From NCBI GenBank assembly GCA_021234155.1, contig JAJEKV010000033.1:4443454-4507453 (forward strand): DNA of 64,000 nucleotides. Reading direction: 5' to 3'. Position numbers and translations under genes: made by a program. This document shows, piece by piece, positions 22,093 to 31,260 of the stretch (positions are counted from its first letter, which is position 1; every line of letters begins with the position of its first letter). The notes beneath the pieces were generated by a model that worked only from the letters and a program-made list of their open reading frames with translations, was not told the DNA's origin and did not search any database. The DNA is from Isoetes taiwanensis (taxonomy: Eukaryota; Streptophyta; Lycopodiopsida; Isoetales; Isoetaceae).

Positions 22093-25000
22093 ATGAAACC
22101 CAATTCCTCTCCCCGCTCAGTTTCTGAGCCATTGATGCGCAAGGAAGAGAGATCGAGGCGTAGATTGTATGCAAAGAAGGTAGCAATGAAGAAGAATTCC
22201 CCTTCTAAAGATTCGCCTTCAAAGAAGAATAAGAAATTGAGACTGAGTGACCGCAGAATAAGAGAAATTTCAGGAGAAATTTATGAAGTATTCAACCAAA
22301 TTAGTACAAATGTTGATGACAATGACAAAGGCCGTATCCTTGACAGTCTTCTTTGGAGGGCAAGGGATTTACCAATTGCTTCTATAAAGAAATCTAAGCA
22401 GGTTACTATGGCCGAGCAAATGGTGAAGAATTTGAAGGAAACAATGCAAGAACATAAGTATGAGAGGAATCATGACATGCTTCGTGCAAGGAAGTCCACC
22501 CAGCAGTAGGTACAAATGGTGTCAAGTCATTGAATCAAACAGAAGTGGCCAGATTGCTCAGCATCCCCAGAAAAACAATTTCAAATGCTTTTCAAAGAAG
22601 GTGCAAGTTAACAAAGGGGAAGGACCTTGGTCAATGTTCAGGAGGAGGAAGCGGATGGATAGCATGTTAGATTACAATAGAGAAGCTGTTATCAAGTTCT
22701 GGACAGAAAATACAAGAGTTTCTCCATACAAGAAAGACGTGAGGAGGTATGTATCAGAGACAGGAATAAAGATGGAACATCCAATTCACCTTCTTGAAGT
22801 CAGCCAAGTAAGTATTCATCCTATATTGTAGGGTTCATTATATGTAGCATTTATTTAGCATTCACACGATTTTCCTGTAGTTGCAATTCTACCTCAAGTT
22901 TAGAGAGGAGAATCCTCATATCAAAATTGTATTGCAGACTTTTGAGAGGTTGAAACCGAGTTTTGTAAGGAGGATGCGTGAGAGGCATACATGCTGTTGC
23001 ACAGGGTATTTTTTAGTGGCCCCGGCGGGCCAGATGGCCACACATTCACACATTTCATAAAATAGTCGGCCACACCGGAGTAGGATGCATTCTCACTATG
23101 ACCAAAGGATGGTGGCCAGTTCAAAACACCATTTCATTAAATTCACTTCATAAGTGGCCAATTAGATATTTGTCAAATCTTCAAACCCCTAAGGCGTGGC
23201 CATTCTAATATATTATGTGCATTAGCAACTAGTTGTGGTGGCCATTTAAACCATGGAATAATTTTATATTTATATAGTGCTATGGCCATGTTCTATATTG
23301 GCCAAGTGTAGGGACATAATTTTGATACTTATAGGGGGGGCTATGACCTTTTTGAGTTTAGCTCTAAAATTCTAAAGGCATTTTTAATAAGATAGTGTTT
23401 TTTTTCTTCGGTTCAAATTTGTTTCGATTCAATTTGCAATTTGCATCCCAAAATTATTTTTCGTCATCTAGACTGACTATCCTCTTCATCGTCGCAATTC
23501 AAGTCAAGGTTAGATTCCATTTACCAATTACTTGCAATATGGCTGTCAGTGAGATCTATCCTATAAAATCTGATCTTCTACCTACATTCAACATGTTTAA
23601 AACATTCAAATGACCTTATAATAATCTTAGTTAAAAAAGTGTAGCATGTATTTGTTTTTGTTTATAACAACTGCATAGAGCATCATAGAAACTAGATATC
23701 GTTTTATTAACGTGGCTATCATCTTTACATGTTAGATGTATGGATGTGGCCAATTCAAATTTTTGGAAAAAAAAAATAGTTCCATGATTTTGCCATTTAA
23801 GTTACAACCTCTTGGTGTGACGATTCAAAAAAGGGCCAGGCTAAACTACGCTTAGCAAATTATCCAAGGGAAATAGTGGCCAATATTTTACGCCCCGTCA
23901 AATATGTAGGGAGGTTAAAAAATACCCTGCTGTTGCATCTACCACTTGAAATTTGAATACATCATGCAGGGATTGAACAGTCTGAGAAAATCGGGTGGAG
24001 TTCATGACAATTGCAACTGCCACTGTGAGATTTGTGGCCCTGGCCCAGAATGTGCAGCCAAGGAGCATACAATCAAATGCACCAGTGATTTATGGAGACA
24101 AGTGGTCTGCAGCAAAGGTGATGATGAGGAGTGGTTTGATCATAACTGCTTGATGTTGGCGTGTAAAAAATGTGGGTTGGATAGAATTAGAAAATGTCCA
24201 CAGGAAATGGATGGCACGGGTTCAGTACTAGTTACTTGGAAGACATTTGAAAAGCAACACATGGACCGGGACGAGAGAATTGATGATCCAAGAAAGGCTT
24301 TGAGGTACAAACCCTGTCTTGAGATTAGTACGAAAGGAGAGAAGTCCCAAAGAGTTTCAAGAGGATGTGAAGAAGGTAATATCAGATTTTGTTCCACACA
24401 ATTACATAGCACATTGGCGGGCCAATCGGTTTAAAATAAGCAGGTGTGTCATCATTTCGAGAAGATACAATTGTATCTCATTATTGACTTTGCGTAAAAT
24501 TACAACATCAAGATCCGAGAATGAGCCCCGGTCAATGCACCGGCATACGACCAAGTTTCTATACTTGTTCACATAACATATAGACATGACAAAAGTGCCG
24601 ATATTCCTGTTCTGTCTGCGGAGCATGAAAGAAGACCGTCCAAAGAAGAAAAAAAAAAAGAATGTAAGATTGGAGCAGATCGGGGAATAGACTCAACAAT
24701 GGTAGGAAGATCATAAAAGAGACTCACTTTTACATTTCATGATAAAGTGCATGACTCATTATTTGTGGAACACCGCCACAAAAAAGCATGTTGCATGGCT
24801 TAAGGAACGAGGAAATAGAGTATGAGAAGCATTGGGTTTGGAGTGATGGCTGCTCATCACAATTCAAGTCGAGGAAAACCTTTTTTTTTTTTAGGCGTGT
24901 TCTTCACAATGAATGACAAGGAAATAGTGTGGAACTACTTTGCCCTTGCTCATGGTAAAGGTGAACATGATGGTGCGGTCTTTGTTATCAAAAGGTCGCT

Positions 25001-25736
25001 AAGTAAACAAACCCAATGGTGTGCAACCGAGGCATGCTAAAGATATTGTAAAATTTCGTGTACATATTTCAGCCATCTACCAGCTTGATGAAACAGATGA
25101 GATCAAAAGATATTTTTGGGAAATTGAATCTACTGTTGTGGCAAACATGGAAGAATATGAAATTGAAACACTTAAAGGCACAAAGAAGATTCACTGTATC
25201 AAACCTGTCAGCAGGAGTAGACCAAACAGGCTTGCTCATAGATGCCTGTCATGTTTCTGCTTGTTTTGCATGGATCATAATTGGGACTCCTGCATCAATA
25301 CAGGTAGATTTGGAAAGTGGGAGGTAACTGACTTAAAACCAGAAGTTGAGAAGAAAAAGGAGACTCTTGAACAAGCCAATGAATGGATCAGTAATTTGGT
25401 AGAGGTAGGTGACAATTTTGCAGTGAATGCTGAGGTAGACAATTCAGAGGGTGTGGACTTCTACATCCTCAAGTGCACAGAACCCAAATGCACACTTGAA
25501 GATTCATACAAAGATGGATGGGGGCAAAAATTTGGAGTATCTTAAGTGGATTGTATTATCAATTCTTGGGTAGTTTCAAGTACATGTTGTTCACTAAACA
25601 ACCCGAAGCCTCCGTGCACAGCCATGTGGTAAGATATCCTAAAATTGATATGGACAAAATAGAAGGCACAGACATGTACAAAATTTCACAGGAGACCCAT
25701 GAAAAAATTATGGCCAGTCTCCCAATAACATTGTAA
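22093..25736 (+). pseudogene. DDE-like transposase with HTH and Cys-rich regions
   Basis: From Met 22093 a basic N-terminal region leads to a helix-turn-helix-like stretch (SLNQTEVARLLSIPRKTISN, 22530-22592). A donor CAAGTAAGT at about 22808 and an acceptor CCTGTAG near 22878 bound a 70-nt intron. The next exon is cut by a hAT-type element. A Cys-cluster (CNCHCEICG..C) follows at 24020-24060, then CGLDRIRKCP. DDE-like motifs come next: DFA-stop-NY at 24502, WSDGCSSQFKSRK at 24840-24878, and HGKGEHDG at about 24953-24976. The C-terminus has further Cys/His pairs and ends at 25736. At least four frameshifts and two stops inactivate this copy. The motif order resembles uncharacterised transposase-like proteins of animals and early plants. 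That assignment is from memory and is not a search result. Confidence 0.7.
22994..23937. mobile_element. Non-autonomous hAT-type element, 928 bp, with 8-bp TSD
   Basis: Element 23002-23929 begins CAGGGTATTTTTTA and ends in its exact complement TAAAAAATACCCTG. CTGTTGCA flanks it on both sides (22994-23001 and 23930-23937). An 8-bp duplication with CAGGG ends is the hAT signature. Removing the element and one duplication restores the host transposase frame through a Cys-rich CCCIYH segment, which confirms the insertion. The interior repeatedly contains GTGGCC/GGCCA words and has no transposase. Confidence 0.92.
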
Positions 25737-26248
25737 TTCTTTGACACTTAACCAAATTGATGTTATTCTTTTCAAGTGATTTGTTGTTCCAGCACCTAAG
25801 CACGTAAGCACACATTTGTATATATATTAATAATAGTGAGGATGCACAAGGGTGGTGTGCATGGACACGTACTTCGAAATGAAGATTGAATTGTTGTTTA
25901 GGAATGTAGATTTGTGATATTGGAATAAGATTCAATTATTTATTTTGGTACCATCACTATCCCAACATTCTTGGCAAAATTATATTGTCAAGGCATTTCC
26001 TCGATGTGACATGTGTCAATTCGACTGGTCATACGAAATATTTAAGCCTGGTTACGAATTAATTGTTCTGGCGCGTGTGAGGTTTTTCGTACACTGACGC
26101 GCCTAAGCAGAGGATTTAAGCACTAGGCGCCTAAGCGTAAGCTCTTCTCACAAGCTCACACTCCGCCCATTCCCCGCCCAATTCCTCCGCACTCCTTCCC
26201 AATCCGCCGCACTCCTTCCCAATTCCTCCGCACTCCGCCCAATCCGGC
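25737..26248. promoter_or_regulatory. Intergenic region of the TIR element, upstream of acidic ORF
   Basis: It contains TAAGCA at 25798, 25806, 26104 and 26117, and GC-rich GGCGCGTG/GACGCGCC words at 26070-26102. Short CTCCGCACTCC tandem repeats lie at 26180-26240, just before the ATG at 26249. It probably serves as terminator for the transposase and promoter for the acidic ORF. Confidence 0.4.
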
Positions 26249-26709
26249 ATGAAGCGAGCACATAGCGAGGAGCCGGAGGTCACCTCCAAGAGGCGCTTAC
26301 TAAGCGTCGAAGAGGTGTTCCCTCCACTCTTCCCACCTTTGCCTCAAGTACTTGCCTCCTCTGCTGCCTCCTCTCCTGCCCACTCTACTGCCTCTCAATT
26401 TTCTGAACTATCCGATTCCGATTCCGATTCTTCTGATTCCTAAAAGAATCGGAAATGTCTTCGCAGGAATGTCACTGCAGTTCTGCAAGGGTGGATAGGG
26501 GAATCAGAAGAAGAAGACGAGTCTAATGAAGAAGTCGATGAAGAAGAAGAAGAAGAAGAAGAAGCAGAAATTGAAGACGAATCGGCCGACTTTGCAGACT
26601 TCATGGCGCTCATAAATGGTATGCATGTTTCATTTATTTTCTTTAATCAATTTTTCATTTTCATTTGTTTAATCAATTTTTTGTTATTGGTGTTGCAGAT
26701 GGAGAATGA
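26249..26709 (+). CDS. Small acidic serine-rich protein, one in-frame stop
   Basis: An ATG opens a frame with a basic N-terminus (MKRAHSEEPEVTSKRR), a Pro/Ser-rich middle and an SDSDSDSS tract. A TAA at 26441 interrupts it, but the same frame continues through a long Asp/Glu run to a donor at 26619. An 80-nt intron ends TGTTGCAG at 26698, after which the frame closes at TGA 26707. The product would be about 126 residues if the TAA is read as a point mutation. I recognise no family. The acidic runs with a basic head suggest a nuclear or chaperone-like accessory protein, but that is a guess. The intact splice signals and surrounding frame argue for recent loss. Confidence 0.45.
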
Positions 26710-27575
26710 AGGGCCTCCAGCTTGCCTCCGGCATTTTTTTTTTTTTAATTGTTCTTGCCTCCAGCAGACACCCCCTGAAGACACCCCCCTGAAGAAGACA
26801 CCCCCTGAAGACACCCTGAAGAAGACACTGGCCTAAAGGCCAATTTTTTTGTAAAAATTTTTGTTTATATCCTGAAGACACTGGCCTGAGGGCCTTTTTT
26901 TTGTAAAAAATCTTGTTTCTATAAAAAGTTTTTTGTCTCTATCAAAGTTTTTTTTGTCTCTATCAAAGTTTTTTGTTTCTCTATCAAATGTTATTTTTGT
27001 CTATCTATCAAATATATGAAGTTTGAATTCTTGTACAGTCCATTCAGATTCTGCTTGAATGTAACAGTGCTCTAGCTCTTTAATTAGTTTCAAACACTAA
27101 GCATTTTAATTAGTTTCAGCAGTGCTTGTGAGTAAGCACTGGAACACACGAGCACTTATGCAATAAACAGCTAGGTGTGAACAGTTATATAGCTTAACAG
27201 TAAGCACTTCACCTTAACTGCATGACAGTAAGCATTTGATGACCTTAACACTTCTGCTAGCGTTAAGCAACTACATACTTAGTAACTGTCACTGCATGAC
27301 AATAAGCAGTATCTGCCATTAAGACTCGTACCAGACTAGCACTTGCAGGCAATTTTTTTTAAGCACTTAATAAGATTTAAGCATCCCTTGCAGTCAGCAT
27401 TGAAGTAGATATAAACAATATAGCAAAAACTTATAGACAAGTCTGCATTGAACTACATAAACAATATAGCAAAAACATTCTTAAATTAAGATAAAGATGG
27501 TACATGAAAAGTGTAGGATTCCTTGGCCTAAATAAATGACGATCAGGCCAATAATCATAAATGTCTCAGGCTTAA
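26710..27575. promoter_or_regulatory. Convergent 3' region with TAAGCA cluster
   Basis: A short ACACCCCCTGAAG minisatellite lies at 26766-26830, and GGCCTAAAGGCC/GGCCTGAGGGCC hairpins near 26830 and 26890 are followed by T-runs. Eight TAAGCA words then lie within 286 bp (27098, 27133, 27201, 27229, 27264, 27303, 27360, 27378), all in one orientation, against well under one expected by chance. They sit between convergent genes. Confidence 0.6.
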
Positions 27576-28406
27576 TCACAGTACTGGAGAATGACAAAGT
27601 TCATCACCATAAACCTTCTCCAATTCCTCCTTCACAAACCTGCAGAACTGCAATTGTTTTCCAGAAAGTCTTTCCAAGCATAGCTTCATAATCTGTCTAT
27701 CTGTCTTAGGCCAGGGCTTGTATCTGTGTGTGTTCTTCACTAGTAACTTCATTTTTTCCTCAGTCTTGGCCTGCAGTATTTCTTCTATCTTTGAGGTGAG
27801 TACTGTTAGCACTTCATCATAGACATCCATCTTGAATGCAGGTACCCGCAGAAATTTCCAGGGACTGCTAAGGTAAGACTTGTATAATGAATCATCAAGA
27901 AGCAAAGTCTTACCTTTGAATCTTGGGTATGACTCATATATTTTCCCAAGTGGCTTCATCATGACTGGACATTCTGGTTTGTTAGGGTGGTGAAAACTGG
28001 TCTTCACACATTTTTCCTGTCCCCATACAAATTGAAATCTGCCCCTCAAATCTGGACATAGTACTTGCAGCACATCTTCCACATTAGAGAGTTGCATTGA
28101 TGACCATATACCAACACAACACTTCTGTAACAAAGTCTTCAAGAAGAACACTGCTTCTGGTCTGAATATCACTTTCTTTCTGCTAGTGTATGTCATTGTC
28201 AATCCTGCTTCCAAGCGTATGTGTTCATTTGCACCAAATATTTTTACCAACACACCATTTAAATCCAAGACAATGAGTTTATCTTTTGCTGCCAAATCAA
28301 TATTTAGTACGTTGGAACATCCTGAATACCTACACAACAGGAATTTGGGTTGAATGTGGAAACCTTTCTGTATCAACAGCAGGATTCTCTGACCTAACAG
28401 AATCAA
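27576..28406 (-). CDS. FCP1/SCP-like HAD phosphatase domain (variant motif I)
   Basis: A continuous frame of about 270 residues carries the HAD phosphatase signature of FCP1/NIF-type proteins. Motif I is LIVLDLNGVLV, followed by VGIWSS (motif II), MMKPLGK (motif III Lys) and LLLDDS (motif IV). In the classical DxDxT/V motif the second Asp acts as general acid. Here it is Asn, which may lower or change catalysis, although I recall DLNG variants in plant relatives. No ATG opens the frame; the first possible start is TTG. This suggests the domain is a 3' exon of the upstream coiled-coil ORF. An acceptor GTGTAG at 28330 would begin the exon at 28329. The frame is intact, unlike the transposase of the same element. 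Confidence 0.8.
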   Translation of the reverse strand: MILLGQRILLLIQKGFHIQPKFLLCRYSGCSNVLNIDLAAKDKLIVLDLNGVLVKIFGANEHIRLEAGLTMTYTSRKKVIFRPEAVFFLKTLLQKCCVGIWSSMQLSNVEDVLQVLCPDLRGRFQFVWGQEKCVKTSFHHPNKPECPVMMKPLGKIYESYPRFKGKTLLLDDSLYKSYLSSPWKFLRVPAFKMDVYDEVLTVLTSKIEEILQAKTEEKMKLLVKNTHRYKPWPKTDRQIMKLCLERLSGKQLQFCRFVKEELEKVYGDELCHSPVL

Positions 28407-28458
28407 CTGGTAATCCTACAGTAAATGCAACAAAAGAAAATCAATAATATTCAATGTT

Positions 28459-30228
28459 TTAAGCAACACTAGAAGTTGTGGCCTTCTTGGCCAGCAATGC
28501 CCACACCCCCTTTCCAGGGTTATTAAGGGCAGCAATCACTTGTTGAAGATCAGGCTCACCTGAAACTTGCGGGCCTGATTCTACATTTTCTTCAGAACAC
28601 ACTTCGATAGATGTGGTGTCATGATTGAGACTGCTTCCTGCATCTTTAGCATAGCTACTTCTTGTTCTCTTTCTTGTAGCCTGAACAACTTCTTTGATAT
28701 CCTCCAGCTTACCCCTCTTTGTTCTTCTGCCCTTTCCTTTTGGCAAATATTCACCCAAGTTGCCCTCATCTGATGGAATTACTCCCTCAACTTCCTTAGG
28801 TGCTTCAATGTGTACAATCGGGTCTGTTGTTTTTTCCACAACTGGTGCTGTGTTTACAACTGGTGCTGTGTTTACAGCTTCTTCTATAGCTTCTTGGACA
28901 GCTTCTTGGACTGGTGGTGGTGGTTCTGCTGTTGCATTCAAATCAGTCACAATTGACTGTACTCCTATAGGACTTTGCAGGGGTAGTGCATCTTCAAATG
29001 GCACCATTGTCCTTCTTTGAACCCTGAAGGGTGAGACCTCAATTGCAGGACGGATTAACACATCCTTTTTTGGTGTACTATTTGAAGCACCTGCAACATG
29101 GCCAAAACCTAGCTCGTCAAATACACCCTCTAGCACCTTTCCAGGGCAACCATGAATACATTGTCCTCCTCTAAACAATGAACAATAAGCTATATGATAC
29201 TCATGTTGACAATTCAGTGCTAAACTTAACCTGTAAGCTTTAGTGAATTCCAGACCACATGCTGAACATGTATAAAATGGATCTTGCACTAACAACTTAT
29301 CTCGTATAATAGTAGAGATGCTAAATGTTGCAGGAGTATCCATTTTCAGCTTCCACAAATTGTTTATGTAGAAATGCAATTGTCTCTGTTCTTCTTCGAG
29401 AACTTTTAACTCCTCCTCAAGTTTGAGTTTACATTTGACCTGCTCATTAACAGATGTAGGGTTCATTGCTTTTTGTACCTTGTTCCTGTGCCAAGTTTCC
29501 ATCTGGATAGTCTGCTTCAAATCTTTAATTTCTGCCTCCAACTCACAGTTTGGATTAAGCTTGAACTCCTCCTGTTTTGTAGCCAAATCATTTGTGGCAT
29601 GTCTTAAACTGTTCTCAGCCTCTTCCAACATCATTTTCTGTAATTCAGAGGCCTTCTCATTGCCTTTCAGCTCACTTCCTACTGCTTCCAGATTCTTTGT
29701 GATAAGTAAAACTGATTTTCCAATCTCCTGTACTGCATTCTCTAAGGTTTTTATGTTTTCATCACATGCACTGATCTCATTTGATCCAGCTGCCACCTTT
29801 GGCTTTGCCTTCATTTCAGTTTTCCTAACATGTGCTTTAACATCTGCCTCTGTTTTTATTTGTCTATTGTTGTGGTATCTTTGGCATTGCACAGCAAATG
29901 CAGCCCAGTTTACTTTGTGTTCCTCAGGTGCAACTATTGATCTAGTGCAATTTTCAAACGCAAAAGCAAGGGCCAGTTGCTTTCTTACTTCTTTGTTGTG
30001 ACAATTGTTGTAGATTTTTTGACAGAGTGTTTCCAACTTCTCTTGAAGATGCTCCTTTGCACAGTGCCATTTTATCTTTCCCTTGTTCAACTTCTTTGTC
30101 CAAACAGAATCCCAATCTCGATCCGTACCATTATTTTCCAACCAAGTTTCTTCCTCGTGGGGCTTCACCCCCGAATTGCACAGACCTCTGATGCTGTGGA
30201 AATCATCCGCGCTCCATGCCTCCATCAT
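28459..30228 (-). CDS. Coiled-coil protein with Cys/His zinc-finger-like motif
   Basis: An intact frame of 589 residues runs from the first ATG pair (30228/30225). A Trp-rich N-terminal domain leads to a long heptad-type coiled coil (roughly residues 130-310). A CSACGLEF..CQHEYH..C..CIHGCPG cluster (about 330-385) could bind zinc in a RING- or ribbon-like way. The C-terminus is Pro/Val/Glu-rich with a KGKGRRTKRGK basic patch. It begins about 75 bp inside the right TIR. A strong donor CAGGTGAGC at 28559 would splice, via a 22-nt exon (28415-28394), to the HAD exon at 28329 and keep the frame. That gives about 814 residues in all. Unspliced, it stops at 28459. I do not recognise the family. Confidence 0.65.
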   Translation of the reverse strand: MMEAWSADDFHSIRGLCNSGVKPHEEETWLENNGTDRDWDSVWTKKLNKGKIKWHCAKEHLQEKLETLCQKIYNNCHNKEVRKQLALAFAFENCTRSIVAPEEHKVNWAAFAVQCQRYHNNRQIKTEADVKAHVRKTEMKAKPKVAAGSNEISACDENIKTLENAVQEIGKSVLLITKNLEAVGSELKGNEKASELQKMMLEEAENSLRHATNDLATKQEEFKLNPNCELEAEIKDLKQTIQMETWHRNKVQKAMNPTSVNEQVKCKLKLEEELKVLEEEQRQLHFYINNLWKLKMDTPATFSISTIIRDKLLVQDPFYTCSACGLEFTKAYRLSLALNCQHEYHIAYCSLFRGGQCIHGCPGKVLEGVFDELGFGHVAGASNSTPKKDVLIRPAIEVSPFRVQRRTMVPFEDALPLQSPIGVQSIVTDLNATAEPPPPVQEAVQEAIEEAVNTAPVVNTAPVVEKTTDPIVHIEAPKEVEGVIPSDEGNLGEYLPKGKGRRTKRGKLEDIKEVVQATRKRTRSSYAKDAGSSLNHDTTSIEVCSEENVESGPQVSGEPDLQQVIAALNNPGKGVWALLAKKATTSSVA

Positions 30229-30302
30229 CAACAGTGAAACACTGATCTGAGTTTTCGCGCCCAGGGGAAAAGGAGGGAGAAGGGCGTGATGGGCTTCGAC
30301 GT

Positions 30303-30374
30303 CCGCGAGTTTCAGCACTTAAAGTGCTTAAACGCTTCGCCAAAAGTTGTACTCCACTAGCGATTTTACACCCC
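30303..30374 (-). repeat. Right terminal inverted repeat
   Basis: The inverted counterpart of 21768-21838, ending CGATTTTACACCCC on the plus strand. It contains CAGCACTTAAAGTGCTTAAA, itself nearly palindromic and bearing a TAAGCA word on the minus strand. Confidence 0.7.
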
Positions 30375-30768
30375 TTGTTTAGTAACCTATTATTATCCTT
30401 AAGCCCGACCCTTGGTGTCTATATTGAGGACTACTAGCTCGGGGGAAGAGCTACAAGTGGAAGCTGATTGTCAGATATGCCGTATTGTCTTTATGTTCCA
30501 GTTTGATATTGCTAACTGAGTGGTCGGTTTGGATGGAGAGATCCTTTAAATAGGGCCTTGGCTACTAATTTGTGTAGAAGTCTTATATTTATTTATGTAT
30601 GAAAGGAAAATCGTACCATGAGGCAAAAGATGACCTCAACAAGAAGATCCAAAGAATAGTCCTCTCCTGGGACTTCCTGTTCGTATGCACATTATTAATG
30701 CCTCTCATCTTGGTATTCAGCACCACAACCATCCACATATTGTGAAATTTAGAGTGGCACATGTAAGA
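30375..30768. other. Unassigned stretch
   Basis: No recognisable gene or repeat. It lies between the large TIR element and a dispersed repeat fragment. Confidence 0.3.
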
Positions 30769-30955
30769 GATGTCATACTCCATCAAGGAATGAAGTTGAA
30801 AGGCACCTTGTTGTATATGGACTATGACCCCATCCCGCTACAACAAAAGCCATGTTAGCAGGAGCTTGATCGCATGAGGGATATAAGAAACAATGGTGGC
30901 ACCGTTGCGCTAGTTTAAGGTGAGGTGGGAATTTTCCATTCGCTTAACTATAGCA
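30769..30955 (+). repeat. Dispersed repeat fragment, copy 1 (second at 58.1 kb)
   Basis: It shares GAAAGGCACCTTGTT, GGACATAAGAAACAAT-type and GGTATGGATTTT-type words, in order, with the minus strand of 58215-58021. Similarity stops exactly where the Helitron end begins. The repeat looks coding (GTLLYVDY in copy 2), but I recognise no family. Confidence 0.75.
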
Positions 30956-31260
30956 CTAGTAACGGTGCCCAGCGTTGCTGGGCATAAGTTGGAAGTTTGT
31001 AAATGTTTTGCCCACAATGAATGCGAATGTCTGGCATAGCTGCATTCATATCTGGAAGATGCTCGCGTCTTCGAGCGTCTTCTCCCACTCCGCATTGTCT
31101 TGCAGTAAGCCGAGCTCTTTGACAGCTTCCATGAAGGTTGAACATAGTTTTCCATTGACAGTGAAGAGATATGCTAAAGTTTTTTATATCTTTGCATTTT
31201 CATAAACCAAATTTAAAAGTAGGCAAAGGTGAAAAAGGTCATGGCCTTTGTCTAAAAAAA
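30956..31260 (-). mobile_element. Helitron 3' end with helicase fragment
   Basis: Read on the minus strand, a perfect hairpin GCCCAGC-AAC-GCTGGGC (30983-30967) is followed seven bases later by CTAG (30959-30956) and a host T. That is the standard Helitron 3' terminus. Just upstream, 31160-31057 encodes VNGKLCSTFMEAVKELGLL and a DNAEWEKTLEDAS segment, matching part of the PIF1-like helicase of Helitrons. The rest of the Rep/helicase gene is missing or unrecognisable, so this is a deleted copy. Its 5' TC end was not located. Confidence 0.82.

Larger units (their letters stand above)
21768..30374. mobile_element. 8.6-kb TIR-bounded DNA transposon with accessory genes
   Basis: The left end, GGGGTGCAAAATCGGTA, pairs with the right end read on the minus strand, GGGGTGTAAAATCGCTA. 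Similarity continues with small gaps for about 70 bp, including AAGTGCTTAAAATCGG against AAGTGCTGAAACTCG. A TT flanks both ends and may be a 2-bp target duplication. Inside are a DDE-like transposase (+), an acidic ORF (+) and, converging from the right, a coiled-coil/HAD gene (-). I cannot place it in a named superfamily. Two abutting elements are an alternative, but I see no terminal sequence near the middle (about 26.0 kb). Confidence 0.65.

Noticed and set aside
26540-26580. GAA microsatellite as an independent repeat
   Set aside because: It lies in frame inside the acidic ORF and encodes its Glu run, so it is better treated as part of that ORF.
28694-30237. Plus-strand ORFs over the coiled-coil gene
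   Set aside because: They mirror the charged coiled coil as Phe/Ser/Leu-rich shadow frames.
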